From the NCBI RefSeq assembly GCF_002940205.1, contig NZ_MDSK01000040.1:1-38488 (forward strand): 38,488 nucleotides of DNA, written 5' to 3'. Source of the stretch: Xanthomonas arboricola pv. guizotiae. GTDB taxonomy: Bacteria; Pseudomonadota; Gammaproteobacteria; Xanthomonadales; Xanthomonadaceae. Position numbers and translations under genes: made by a program. Shown here in pieces: positions 28,624-36,175 of this stretch; positions within the stretch are counted from its first letter, which is position 1, and every line of letters begins with the position of its first letter. The notes under the pieces are model-generated. The model worked only from the letters and a program-made list of their open reading frames with translations. It had not been told where the DNA came from and did no database searches.

Positions 28624-28838
28624 CGCTGCAGCCGGCGTGGCCGCGCATGCCAGCCAGTGTGCCGGCGCTGTGCTTGCCGGGCTGATTCTTTCGAGCCACT
28701 GCAACCGTTAGCGATCACCGGATGACCTGCGCGGTGCAGCGCTCCGCATGCGAGCAAGCCTGCCGCACTGTCGCCTGCGTTGCGCGCAGACGCAGCGGAC
28801 GAACACCGGAGGCGCAGGTGCAGCAAGGGTTCGGCGCA

Positions 28839-28871
28839 TGCCTGCGCAGCTTCCGATGCCATGCGCAGGCA
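28839..28871. repeat. 10-bp inverted repeat past the SDR gene
   Basis: TGCCTGCGCA and TGCGCAGGCA are separated by 13 bases, about 30 bp past the SDR stop. It may act as a terminator for the minus-strand gene. The rest of the 28624-28900 spacer shows nothing. Confidence 0.4.
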
Positions 28872-28900
28872 CTGTCCGCGCGCCCACGCACGCAGGCGTG

Positions 28901-29686
28901 TCAGAACCCGTAACGCAGGAATCCGCCATCCACCGCGATGCATTCGCCGGTGATGTAACTGGCCGCCGGCAGACAGAGGAAACCGACGGCGGCGGCCACT
29001 TCTTCCGGTTCGCCGATGCGGCGCATCGGGGTGCGCTCGATGACCTGCTCGTAGTAATCCGGATCCGACAACGGCCCGGAGGTGCGACGGGTGCGGATGT
29101 ACCACGGCGCCACCGCGTTGACGCGGATGCCGTCCTCTGCCCATTCCACCGCCAGGTTGCGCGTCATCTGCTGCAGCGCGGCCTTGGTCATGCCGTACGG
29201 CGCGCCGCTGCGCACATGGGTGATGCCGGAGACGCTGCCGACGTTGACGATCGCCGATGCCGCGTGGCGGGTCAGCAACGGGTGCGCATACCGCGACAAC
29301 TCGAAAGCGGCGAACACATTGGTTTCGAAGATGCCGCGCCACTGGTCTTCGGTGTAATCGATCGCCGCGCGGGTGATGTTGCCGCCGGCATTGTTGATCA
29401 GCAGATGCAGGCCATCGGCATGGTCTTCCACCCAATCCAGAATCGCGCGCCGCTCTTCGTCGTCGGCCACATCGGCGGCCAGCCCATGCAGCTCGCGCTC
29501 GGGAAATTCCTCGGCCAACTCGTCACGCGCCTGCGCCAGCGCATCGGCATCGCGCGCCACCAGCAGCAGATCCGCGCCGAAGGCCAGCAATTCGCGCGCG
29601 ATGGCAAAGCCAATGCCGGCGCTGGCGCCGGTGATGAGCGCGGTCTGTCCATCCAGCCGCCAACGGTGGGTTGTCACGTGGGTCAT
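28901..29686 (-). CDS. SDR-family oxidoreductase (tropinone-reductase-like)
   Basis: NAD(P)-dependent short-chain dehydrogenase/reductase of 261 residues, the classical length. The cofactor site TGASAGIG (19-26), NNAG (98-101), and the catalytic Ser (S151 or S153), Tyr 164 and Lys 168 (YGMTK) are all present, followed by [14 protein letters not shown] and a C-terminal [15 protein letters not shown]. The pattern is closest to the plant tropinone-reductase-like group; substrate unknown. The start ATG at 29686 is good. It is divergent from the small lipoprotein gene and appears to be a single-gene unit. Confidence 0.92.
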   Translation of the reverse strand: MTHVTTHRWRLDGQTALITGASAGIGFAIARELLAFGADLLLVARDADALAQARDELAEEFPERELHGLAADVADDEERRAILDWVEDHADGLHLLINNAGGNITRAAIDYTEDQWRGIFETNVFAAFELSRYAHPLLTRHAASAIVNVGSVSGITHVRSGAPYGMTKAALQQMTRNLAVEWAEDGIRVNAVAPWYIRTRRTSGPLSDPDYYEQVIERTPMRRIGEPEEVAAAVGFLCLPAASYITGECIAVDGGFLRYGF

Positions 29687-29724
29687 CCTCTTTCAAGACG
29701 CAGGAAACGGCCGCAGCAGCGCGC

Positions 29725-29756
29725 TTGACGCATGCCTGCGGCCCGGGCGTTAGGAT
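29725..29756 (+). promoter_or_regulatory. possible promoter of the small lipoprotein gene
   Basis: TTGACG (29725-29730) and TAGGAT (29751-29756) have a 20-bp spacer, longer than usual. They lie 28 bp before the ATG at 29784. Confidence 0.35.
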
Positions 29757-29783
29757 ACCGCCACCCCGAGCGAGGTCACGACG

Positions 29784-29999
29784 ATGAAACGGCATTGGAT
29801 TCTTGCGATCAGCCTGACGTTGCTGCTGGGCGCCTGTCAGCGGCCGCAACCTGCGCCCACCGAGCAGAAGCCCGAGCCGCAGGCCACCGCCCTGCGCGAC
29901 CACCTCCAGGAACCGTTGAACAAGGCGCACGCAGTGCAGGCGGTAAGCGACCAGGCCGCAGACGATCAACGCAAGGCGATCGATGCGGCCACGCAGTAA
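29784..29999 (+). CDS. small lipoprotein (71 aa)
   Basis: A 71-residue product with a lipoprotein signal: MKRHWILAISLTLLLGAC, lipobox LLGAC with Cys 18. The mature part is charged and Pro-rich near the start (QRPQPAPTEQKPEPQ), then helical. There is no Asp at +2 (Gln follows the Cys), so outer-membrane sorting is expected by the E. coli rule. Function is not known. A T-run after a short CTGCTG hairpin at about 30006-30031 might end it. The remaining 30032-30220 holds nothing I can identify. Confidence 0.75.
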   Translation: MKRHWILAISLTLLLGACQRPQPAPTEQKPEPQATALRDHLQEPLNKAHAVQAVSDQAADDQRKAIDAATQ

Positions 30000-30221
30000 C
30001 CGAAGCCTGCTGTCTGCAGCACGCGCGTTTTTTGTCGACGCAGCAACTGCGCGTGCGCGCCTGCGATTGAGCGCAAGGCGATCGCTGCATCTGCGCGCAC
30101 GGCAAGCACGCGTGAGGTCGCTCGACCGAGGGCTGATTGCCTGTGATCGTGGCGCCCTGCGTTCTGCCATTTTTGCGCTGCTGGCGCGCCCGCATTGCTG
30201 CATCGCCTGAGCGCAGATACA

Positions 30222-30248
30222 ACAACGCCGGCACAAGGCCGGCGTTGT
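30222..30248 (-). terminator. 11-bp hairpin after sppA
   Basis: ACAACGCCGGC and GCCGGCGTTGT form a perfect 11-bp stem with a 5-base loop, 28 bp past the sppA stop. T-rich on the minus side (TTGTTGT). Confidence 0.65.
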
Positions 30249-30276
30249 CGATCCATCAGGTTGCGAACCTGCCGCG

Positions 30277-32178
30277 TCAGAAGCCGCAGAAGCAGTACGC
30301 CAGCGACTTGACCGGGGTACCGCCCGCCTTGCTGTCGTGCACGGCGTCTTCGACAAAGCGCAACTGCGTGTCCACTTCCGGCAGCGAGCGCGCCAGCAGT
30401 GCGCGCGCCATGCCCGAGTCGCCCAGCATCCAGGCGCCCATGCGGCTGCCGGCAAATCCGCTCATGAACTGCGAGAACGGCGTGGCCGGCTTTTCCACAT
30501 AGCGCACGCGGAACTTGCCGCGGCTCAACTTGGCGCGGTCGGCCGCATCGGCCACCGCTTCGGACATGCCACCGAACGCGTCCACCAGGCCATGCTGCCT
30601 GGCCTGCGCACCGCTCCACACGCGGCCGCGTGCGACCTTGTCGATGGCGTCCACCGACTGATGCCGCGCCTGCGCCACCTTGCCGGTGAAGTCGGCATAG
30701 CCCTTGTTGATCACCGCCTGGATCACCTGGCCGGCGGCCGGGTCCAGCGGGCGGGTGATGTCGAAGGCACCGGCAAAGCGCGTGGTACCCACGCCATCGG
30801 TGTGCACGCCGATCTTGTCCAGCGCGCGGGTCAGGTTGGGCACCATGCCGAAGATGCCGATCGAGCCACTGATGGTCGACGGGTCGGCATAGATGCGATC
30901 GGCATTCATGCTGATCCAGTAACCGCCCGAGGCGGCCAGATCGCCCATCGACACCACCACCGGCTTGCCGGCCTGCTTGAGCGCGACCACCTCGCGACGG
31001 ATCTGCTCGGAGGCGAACACTTCGCCGCCGGGCGAATCCACACGCAGCACCACCGCCTTGACCTCGTCGTCGTCGCGCGCCTGGCGCAGCAACGCGGCGG
31101 TGGACTCGCCACCGATGCGGCCGGCCGGCTGCTCGCCACCGCTGATCTCGCCAGCGGCCACCACCACGGCCACCTGCGGACGGCTGTCCATCGGCGAGCG
31201 CTGCGCCTGCAGCTGGCTCAGATAATCGTTGAAGCCGATGTTGCGAAAGCCGCTGTCGGCATCGCTGTCGGCCACGCCGCGCTTGGTCAGCAGCGCGTCG
31301 ACGTCCTCGCGGGTCTTGAGCCCGTCGACCAGCTTCTGCTGCAGCGCGAACTTGGCCAGATCGCCACCGGCGGCGGCCACGCCCTCGGGCAGCGTGTCGA
31401 TGCCGGCGGTCAGCTGCGCCGGGCTCAGCTTGCGCGCCTTGCCGACATCGGCCAGGTAGCGCTGCCACACGTCGTTCATCCAGAACAGGTCTGCTTCCTT
31501 GGCGTCGGCCGAAGCGGCATCGAGGATGTACGGCTCGGCGGCGGACTTGTACTCGCCCACGCGGAACAGGTGCACGTCCACGCCGAGCTTGTCCTGCAGG
31601 CCCTCGCGGAAATACTGGCGATAACGGCCAAGCCCTTCCAGCAGCACGCTGCCCATCGGGTCGAGATAGACCTCGTTGGCCTGTGCGGCCAGCAGGTACT
31701 GGCCCTGGCTCATGCTCTCGCTGAAGGCGACGATCTGCTTGCCGGAGGCGCGCAGCTTCTGCAACGCCGCGGCCACTTCGCGCTGCGAGGCGAAACCGGC
31801 GGGCTGAAACTTGTCCAGGTTCAACACCACCCGCTCGATCTTGCGGTCCTTGCCGGCCGCCTCGATCACCCGCACCAGGTCGCGCAGCTGCACTTCCTCG
31901 GCGCTCTTGTCGCCGACCGCCTTGGCCAGCGACCGGCTCACCGGGTCGGCGCTGAACTGCTCGACCAGCGTGCCTTCGGGGTTGATCACCAGGGTGGTGC
32001 GCTCGGCCAGCGGCTTGCTGCCGTCGCCACGCGCGATCGCCACCACAAACAGCAGCAGCACCAGGAACAGGAAGCCGAAGAACACCAGGTTGAAGATCAG
32101 GCGCCGGGTGAAATTCATCACATCCCACAGGCCGACGAAGAAACTGGCGATGGGACTGCGATGCACGGGGTGGTTCAT
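30277..32178 (-). CDS. sppA: signal peptide peptidase SppA, 67K type
   Basis: Membrane-bound serine protease that degrades cleaved signal peptides at the periplasmic face. The 633-residue product has one N-terminal transmembrane helix (about 28-48), an N-terminal half with the general base K211 (EYKSAAEPY) and a C-terminal half with the nucleophile S417 (MGDLAASGGYW), followed by ADPSTISGSIGIFG. These positions agree with K209 and S409 of E. coli SppA, and the tandem length matches the long bacterial type. The start ATG at 32178 has GGAG 6 nt upstream. The C-terminal tail ends SLAYCFCGF. Confidence 0.96.
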   Translation of the reverse strand: MNHPVHRSPIASFFVGLWDVMNFTRRLIFNLVFFGFLFLVLLLFVVAIARGDGSKPLAERTTLVINPEGTLVEQFSADPVSRSLAKAVGDKSAEEVQLRDLVRVIEAAGKDRKIERVVLNLDKFQPAGFASQREVAAALQKLRASGKQIVAFSESMSQGQYLLAAQANEVYLDPMGSVLLEGLGRYRQYFREGLQDKLGVDVHLFRVGEYKSAAEPYILDAASADAKEADLFWMNDVWQRYLADVGKARKLSPAQLTAGIDTLPEGVAAAGGDLAKFALQQKLVDGLKTREDVDALLTKRGVADSDADSGFRNIGFNDYLSQLQAQRSPMDSRPQVAVVVAAGEISGGEQPAGRIGGESTAALLRQARDDDEVKAVVLRVDSPGGEVFASEQIRREVVALKQAGKPVVVSMGDLAASGGYWISMNADRIYADPSTISGSIGIFGMVPNLTRALDKIGVHTDGVGTTRFAGAFDITRPLDPAAGQVIQAVINKGYADFTGKVAQARHQSVDAIDKVARGRVWSGAQARQHGLVDAFGGMSEAVADAADRAKLSRGKFRVRYVEKPATPFSQFMSGFAGSRMGAWMLGDSGMARALLARSLPEVDTQLRFVEDAVHDSKAGGTPVKSLAYCFCGF

Positions 32179-32261
32179 GGAAAACTCCGTCGAAAGACGC
32201 TGCATACGATCAATGGTGTCCAGCATACCGGCTGCGCGGCGCGCGCGGCATGCGCTGGAAG

Positions 32262-33638
32262 TCAGGGGGGCGCGCCGGCAGTCAGCCGCCGGCTGGTCTG
32301 CCGGAAGCGCAAGCCCATCAGGACCGACGCCACGGTCAGGCCTAGAATCAGGCCGATCCACATGCCTTGCGGCCCCCAGCCCAGCCCCAGGCCGAGCCCG
32401 GCGCCGATCGGCATGCCGATCCCCCAGTACGAGAACATCGCCAGGAACATCGGCACACGGGTGTCCTTGAGTCCACGCAACGCGCCGCTGGAGAGCACCT
32501 GGATGCCGTCGGGAAACTGGAACGTGGCAGCGAACAGCAGCAGCACCGAGGCCAGCGCGGCCACCGCCGCATCGTCGGTATAGACGCTCACGATGGCGTC
32601 GTGGCCCAGCAACAGCACGCTGGCCGACAGCGCCTGGGTGCCCAGCACGATCGCGTAACCGGCCCAGGCCGCGCGCCGCATGCCGAGCGGATCGCCGCGC
32701 CCGACCGCATGCCCGACCCGCACGGTGGTCGCCTCGGCCACGCCCATCGGAATCATGAAACACAGCTGCGCGACGTTGATCGCGATCTGGTGCGCGGCCG
32801 CTTCGGTGGAGCCGAGCCGGCCGATCAGCAAGGCGGTGACGATGAACAGGCCGCCCTCCATCAGCACGGTGATGCCGATCGGCAGACCGGTGCGCAACAG
32901 ATCGCCGATGGCGCGCCAGCGCGGACCTTCGAAATGGGTGAACAACTGCAGGTGCGCGAAGCGGCGCGAGCGCCACAGATACAGCGCGAACACGCTGGCC
33001 TGCACCCACATGGTGATCGCCGAGGCCATGCCCAGGCCCTGCGCACCGTGTTCGGCAAAGCCGAACTTGCCATAGGTCAGCGCATAACCCAGCGGCGCCA
33101 GCACCAGCAGGCCGCCAAAGCCCAGCAGCATGGTCGGCAGGGTCCAGTGCATGCCCTCGCTGAGATAGCGCATGCAGAAGTAGAACGTCAGCGCCGGCCC
33201 GCCCCAGCGCACCGCGTGCAGGAAGTCGGTCGCGCCCGGCACGATGTCCGGCGCAATCCCGAAGGTGGGCAACAGCGGCGGCACCGCACTGAGGAACGCG
33301 AACATCACCGCGCCCAGTCCCAGCGACAGCCACAGCGCCTGGCGGAACAGCGGGCCGATCTCGCGCTCGCGGCCGGCGCCGCGCAGCTGCGAGACCGAGG
33401 CGGTCAACGAGATCAGCGTGCCGATCGGCACCAGCATCGGCAGCCACAGCAGCGAGGTGCCGATGGTGACCGCCGCCAGCGTGGCGGTGCCGTGGTGACC
33501 GGCGATGACGTTATCGACGAATCCGATCAGGCCGGTGGAGACGTGACCGAGTACCAGCGGCAATGCGAGCAGGCCGGTGGTGCGCACTTCCGCGCCGAAA
33601 CGCGGCGTCGCGGAGGTGGGGACAGGAAAGACAGACAT
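32262..33638 (-). CDS. MATE efflux transporter (NorM/MdtK-like)
   Basis: A 458-residue inner-membrane protein with 12 predicted helices, the standard MATE length. Typical signatures are GLIGFVDNVIAGHHGTATLAA in the first repeat and EAAAHQIAINVAQLCFMIPMGVAEATTVRVG in the second, which carry the conserved residues of the NorM branch. Such proteins export cationic drugs in exchange for Na+ or H+. The start ATG is at 33638 (MSVFPVPTSATPRFG). Heptad arrays lie 98 bp and further upstream of its start. sppA follows 83 bp downstream on the same strand. Confidence 0.93.
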   Translation of the reverse strand: MSVFPVPTSATPRFGAEVRTTGLLALPLVLGHVSTGLIGFVDNVIAGHHGTATLAAVTIGTSLLWLPMLVPIGTLISLTASVSQLRGAGREREIGPLFRQALWLSLGLGAVMFAFLSAVPPLLPTFGIAPDIVPGATDFLHAVRWGGPALTFYFCMRYLSEGMHWTLPTMLLGFGGLLVLAPLGYALTYGKFGFAEHGAQGLGMASAITMWVQASVFALYLWRSRRFAHLQLFTHFEGPRWRAIGDLLRTGLPIGITVLMEGGLFIVTALLIGRLGSTEAAAHQIAINVAQLCFMIPMGVAEATTVRVGHAVGRGDPLGMRRAAWAGYAIVLGTQALSASVLLLGHDAIVSVYTDDAAVAALASVLLLFAATFQFPDGIQVLSSGALRGLKDTRVPMFLAMFSYWGIGMPIGAGLGLGLGWGPQGMWIGLILGLTVASVLMGLRFRQTSRRLTAGAPP

Positions 33639-33735
33639 GACAACCGATCGCTGCGCGGACTACGGCCGTGCCGGGAGGCGCTGGCACCGGGTCGCGTGGG
33701 GCCGCTATCTTACCCGCACTTGCGACACGGGCTGC

Positions 33736-33777
33736 GGCTGTCGGCTGTCGGCTGTCGGCTGTCGGCTGTCGGCTGTC
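33736..33777 (+). repeat. perfect tandem repeat (GGCTGTC)x6
   Basis: Six identical 7-bp units in the MATE upstream region, directly followed after 4 bp by a different 7-bp array. Confidence 0.95.
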
Positions 33778-33781
33778 GGCC

Positions 33782-33837
33782 GCAAGGCGCAAGGCGCAAG
33801 GCGCAAGGCGCAAGGCGCAAGGCGCAAGGCGCAAGGC
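33782..33837 (+). repeat. perfect tandem repeat (GCAAGGC)x8
   Basis: Eight identical 7-bp units adjoining the GGCTGTC array. The unit sequence differs but the period is the same. Confidence 0.95.
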
Positions 33838-33973
33838 GGGAGATGCTAGGCGGCGAGCGGCCGGCCTGGCTGGTCACCGGAACCGGATGCCTGGGCTTCA
33901 GCGCGGTCCGTGTCCTTCGTGACGATCGCCGCTTCGCGCGCATCGCCGAAGGCGGCAGCCCCGCATGCCCTCG

Positions 33974-34022
33974 GCTCGGTGTCCGGCCCCGCTGCCCGGT
34001 ATCGAGAGGATGGACACCGAGC
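33974..34022. repeat. 11-bp inverted repeat past the DUF3106 gene
   Basis: GCTCGGTGTCC and GGACACCGAGC are separated by 27 bases, 60 bp past the DUF3106 stop. No T-run; possible operator or weak terminator. Confidence 0.5.
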
Positions 34023-34081
34023 ACGCGTGGAGACGACGCCGGCACAGGGGTGCTGCAACGGGGCTGTCGCGCTGCTGCCAA

Positions 34082-34684
34082 TCAGCGCGCCAGCTGGCGC
34101 TTCAACCAGGCGCTGCGCGTTGCCGGCGCCTGCGCGAGCAGGGCATCGCGCAAGCCATCGCGCTCCTGCGGCGGGGTGCGTTGTGCCAGCATCGCCAGCT
34201 GTTCCAGCTGCCCGGCGTCCAGGCTGCGCAGTGCCGCCAGCAGCGTGTCGCGCTGCGCTGGCGGCACGTAGCCGATCAGGGGCTGCAACTGCGGATAGAA
34301 CGCGCCCAGCTGCGAGCCCAGGCGCCAGCCATCGCGATGCAGGCGATCCATCGCGGTGAACTGCGTGCGCAGCGCGCGCTGCTGGTCGTCGGGCAAGTCA
34401 TGCAGACGCTCGCGGGCCTGCCGCACCACCACCCGGTCGGTGGCGGTGAGTCCTTTCCAGGCCGCATAACGGGCGCGCAGCTCGGCCCGCTGGGCCGGCG
34501 TCAATGCGTCCCAGCGCGCGCGCTGCTGCGCAGCGCTCGGGATTGTGGCAGTGGCGGCTGCGAGCGTCGGCATGCCGGCAGGCGCAGTCGCGTTGCCTTC
34601 TTCCAATGGTGCCGGCAGGGTCTGCGCAGCGGCCATGCCGACAACAGCCAACGCCAGCAGGCCGCACCACTTAATTGTCGTCAT
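34082..34684 (-). CDS. DUF3106 exported protein
   Basis: A 200-residue protein with a signal peptide (about 1-20, MTTIKWCGLLALAVVGMAAA) and a helical, Arg/Gln-rich mature part. The segment RWDALTPAQRAELRARYAAWKGL and following DLPDDQQRALRTQF are the DUF3106 repeats of the type L(T/S)PxQR. Location is probably periplasmic. The ATG at 34684 overlaps the end of the upstream gene by 14 bp, so the two are coupled. The function is unknown; its partner is a sigma-like membrane protein, which suggests a regulatory or sensing role. Confidence 0.8.
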   Translation of the reverse strand: MTTIKWCGLLALAVVGMAAAQTLPAPLEEGNATAPAGMPTLAAATATIPSAAQQRARWDALTPAQRAELRARYAAWKGLTATDRVVVRQARERLHDLPDDQQRALRTQFTAMDRLHRDGWRLGSQLGAFYPQLQPLIGYVPPAQRDTLLAALRSLDAGQLEQLAMLAQRTPPQERDGLRDALLAQAPATRSAWLKRQLAR

Positions 34685-35705
34685 CGACGGTCTCCAGGGT
34701 GGCGGCAGGCTGCTCGGCCGCGGTGGCATGCGCGCCGGATTCGTCGGCCGGCACCGGATGGCCGGCCGCATACCAGGCGTAGAAATCGGCCGAACGCGCC
34801 AGTTCCAGGTCCGGGTCGGCCAGCATCGCCTGGTCGCGCGGATCCAGGCCGGGGTTTGCCACCGCGTCCGGCAAATTGGCGGCGGGAAGGTCTTCCACCA
34901 GCACCGGCGCGGCATCGGTGACGTGCAGCACGCCGGCCGGGGCCTGCGAGACCGGCTCGGGCGGCAGGGCCGGGCGGCGATGCGTCCACCACCAGCCCAG
35001 CGCCGCGAGCAGCAACGCCAACCCCAGCACCGCCAGCCCGAGACCGGCGTGGCGGCGGTCGATCCGTGGCCACTGCCATTGGCGTGCAGGACGGTTGCGC
35101 GGCGCGGCCGGGCGGCGCGCTTCGGCGGCGGCCGCAGGCGTGGCCGCGACTGGCTGCAGTGGCATGCCGGCCAGCGCCGACTCGCGGAGCTGTGCCAACC
35201 GGCTCACCTGCGCCGGGCTGAGCTCGCGCAACTCCTGCTGCGCGGCCTCGGCCAGTGCCCGCCAGGCCTGCGCATCCGGGTTGCCGGCCGCATCGCGCGG
35301 GCAGGCACGGGCCAGCGACTGCCGATAGGCCGCCACCTCGATGCCTTGCACCTCGCTGGCAGGTTCCTCCTCCAGTCCGGCCACGATACGCAGCAGCAGC
35401 GCCAGCCGGTCGCTGGTCTGCATCCACCCCAGTGCGGTGAACGGCGGCAGCCAGGTCCCCGGCATGGGCTCGCGCCGCAGCGGCGGGGCAGTCGCCAGCA
35501 GGCTCCAGAAGCGCATCGGCCAGCCGGCCAGCGGGCGGCCCGCCGCCTGGCTGCTGAATGCCCGCAACGCCGCCGCCAGGGCCCGTTCGGCCGCCGCGCC
35601 ATCGCCACATTGCAATTGTGCGAGCACCAGACCCCGGCGTTCGACACCGCGCAGGAACGCAGACAGCGCGACAGGGGTGACGGGGGCGTCGGGGACTACG
35701 GTCAT
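34671..35705 (-). CDS. sigma-70-like protein with a transmembrane helix
   Basis: A 344-residue protein. Residues 13-75 (AFLRGVERRGLVLAQLQCGD...PLAGWPMRFWSLLATAP) resemble a degenerate ECF sigma region 2. Residues 98-135 (SDRLALLLRIVAGLEEEPASEVQGI...YRQSLARA) resemble region 4, including the LLLR.V.GL and .LARA positions. After a Pro/Ala/Arg linker (185-218) comes one transmembrane helix (219-240, AGLGLAVLGLALLLAALGWWW) and a periplasmic tail with LDPRDQAMLADPDLELARSADFYAWYA. The ATG 35705 has GGAG upstream. It overlaps the DUF3106 gene. This is a family-level inference from visible patterns; the protein may be an inactive sigma relative or an anti-sigma-type regulator. Confidence 0.65.
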   Translation of the reverse strand: MTVVPDAPVTPVALSAFLRGVERRGLVLAQLQCGDGAAAERALAAALRAFSSQAAGRPLAGWPMRFWSLLATAPPLRREPMPGTWLPPFTALGWMQTSDRLALLLRIVAGLEEEPASEVQGIEVAAYRQSLARACPRDAAGNPDAQAWRALAEAAQQELRELSPAQVSRLAQLRESALAGMPLQPVAATPAAAAEARRPAAPRNRPARQWQWPRIDRRHAGLGLAVLGLALLLAALGWWWTHRRPALPPEPVSQAPAGVLHVTDAAPVLVEDLPAANLPDAVANPGLDPRDQAMLADPDLELARSADFYAWYAAGHPVPADESGAHATAAEQPAATLETVDDDN

Positions 35706-36175
35706 GGGAACTCCAGCATCGGCCGGCATGATACCGAGGCAACCGGCCCCCGCCGATGGCTTGACAGATCGACCCGGCTGCGCTGCGTCCCGGTGCCATC
35801 GGCCGCCATCACCCGCGCGGGTTGTGCACAGCGGCAGACATGCCGATACGCAGGCGTCTGTCAACTGTTGATTTTTCATTGTTGCATTCGTGTTTCACGC
35901 CTAAGTGATTGATCCTTATAACTTTAAGCCGATTGGTGAAAAAATGTCCAACAGGTTGCAGAGGCTAGTGAATCCGCCTTCACAGCGTGGAGCACCAGAC
36001 TAATTCACAGCCTTATCCACAGGCAGTGTGGATAAACCGGTTTCCTTAACCCTCACATAGGTTTACGTCGGATTTATCACTTCCGTCACACAAACGCGTC
36101 GTAACCCGACCTGCCGATTCGAGGACGATCGATCGGCGTCTGCCGGGCGCTGGACAGGGCCGGTAGACTGGCCGG
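35706..36175. other. 470-bp AT-rich intergenic region before priA
   Basis: No gene is supported. The middle (about 35865-36060) is strikingly AT-rich for this genome and carries two perfect inverted DnaA boxes. A TTGACA on the minus strand (35859-35864) is a possible -35 for the sigma-like gene, but its -10 is poor. Confidence 0.6.
36013..36035. promoter_or_regulatory. two perfect DnaA boxes, inverted, 5 bp apart
   Basis: TTATCCACA at 36013-36021 and TGTGGATAA at 36027-36035 are both exact consensus DnaA boxes, facing each other over GGCAG. They lie 140 bp before priA in an AT-rich stretch. Confidence 0.8.

Larger units (their letters stand above)
33639..34081. other. 443-bp spacer with two heptad arrays and an inverted repeat
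   Basis: No gene is supported here; the frames crossing it are repeats translated. It holds (GGCTGTC)x6 at 33736, (GCAAGGC)x8 at 33782 and an 11-bp inverted repeat at 33974-34022. Confidence 0.65.

Noticed and set aside
30337..32583. 748-codon open frame antisense to sppA
   Set aside because: Shadow frame; sppA has both catalytic residues and a good ribosome site on the other strand.
33736..33837. CRISPR array
   Set aside because: Units are 7 bp and directly tandem without spacers.
33577..33922. Open frames across the heptad arrays, giving repeated ARRKAQG or LSAVGCR peptides
   Set aside because: 7 bp is not a multiple of three, so all frames of such arrays can stay open; no start signal or domain supports a gene.
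36013..36035. Chromosomal origin oriC
   Set aside because: Only two DnaA boxes and no dnaA, dnaN or gidA next to it; treated as a DnaA-binding site, not the main origin.
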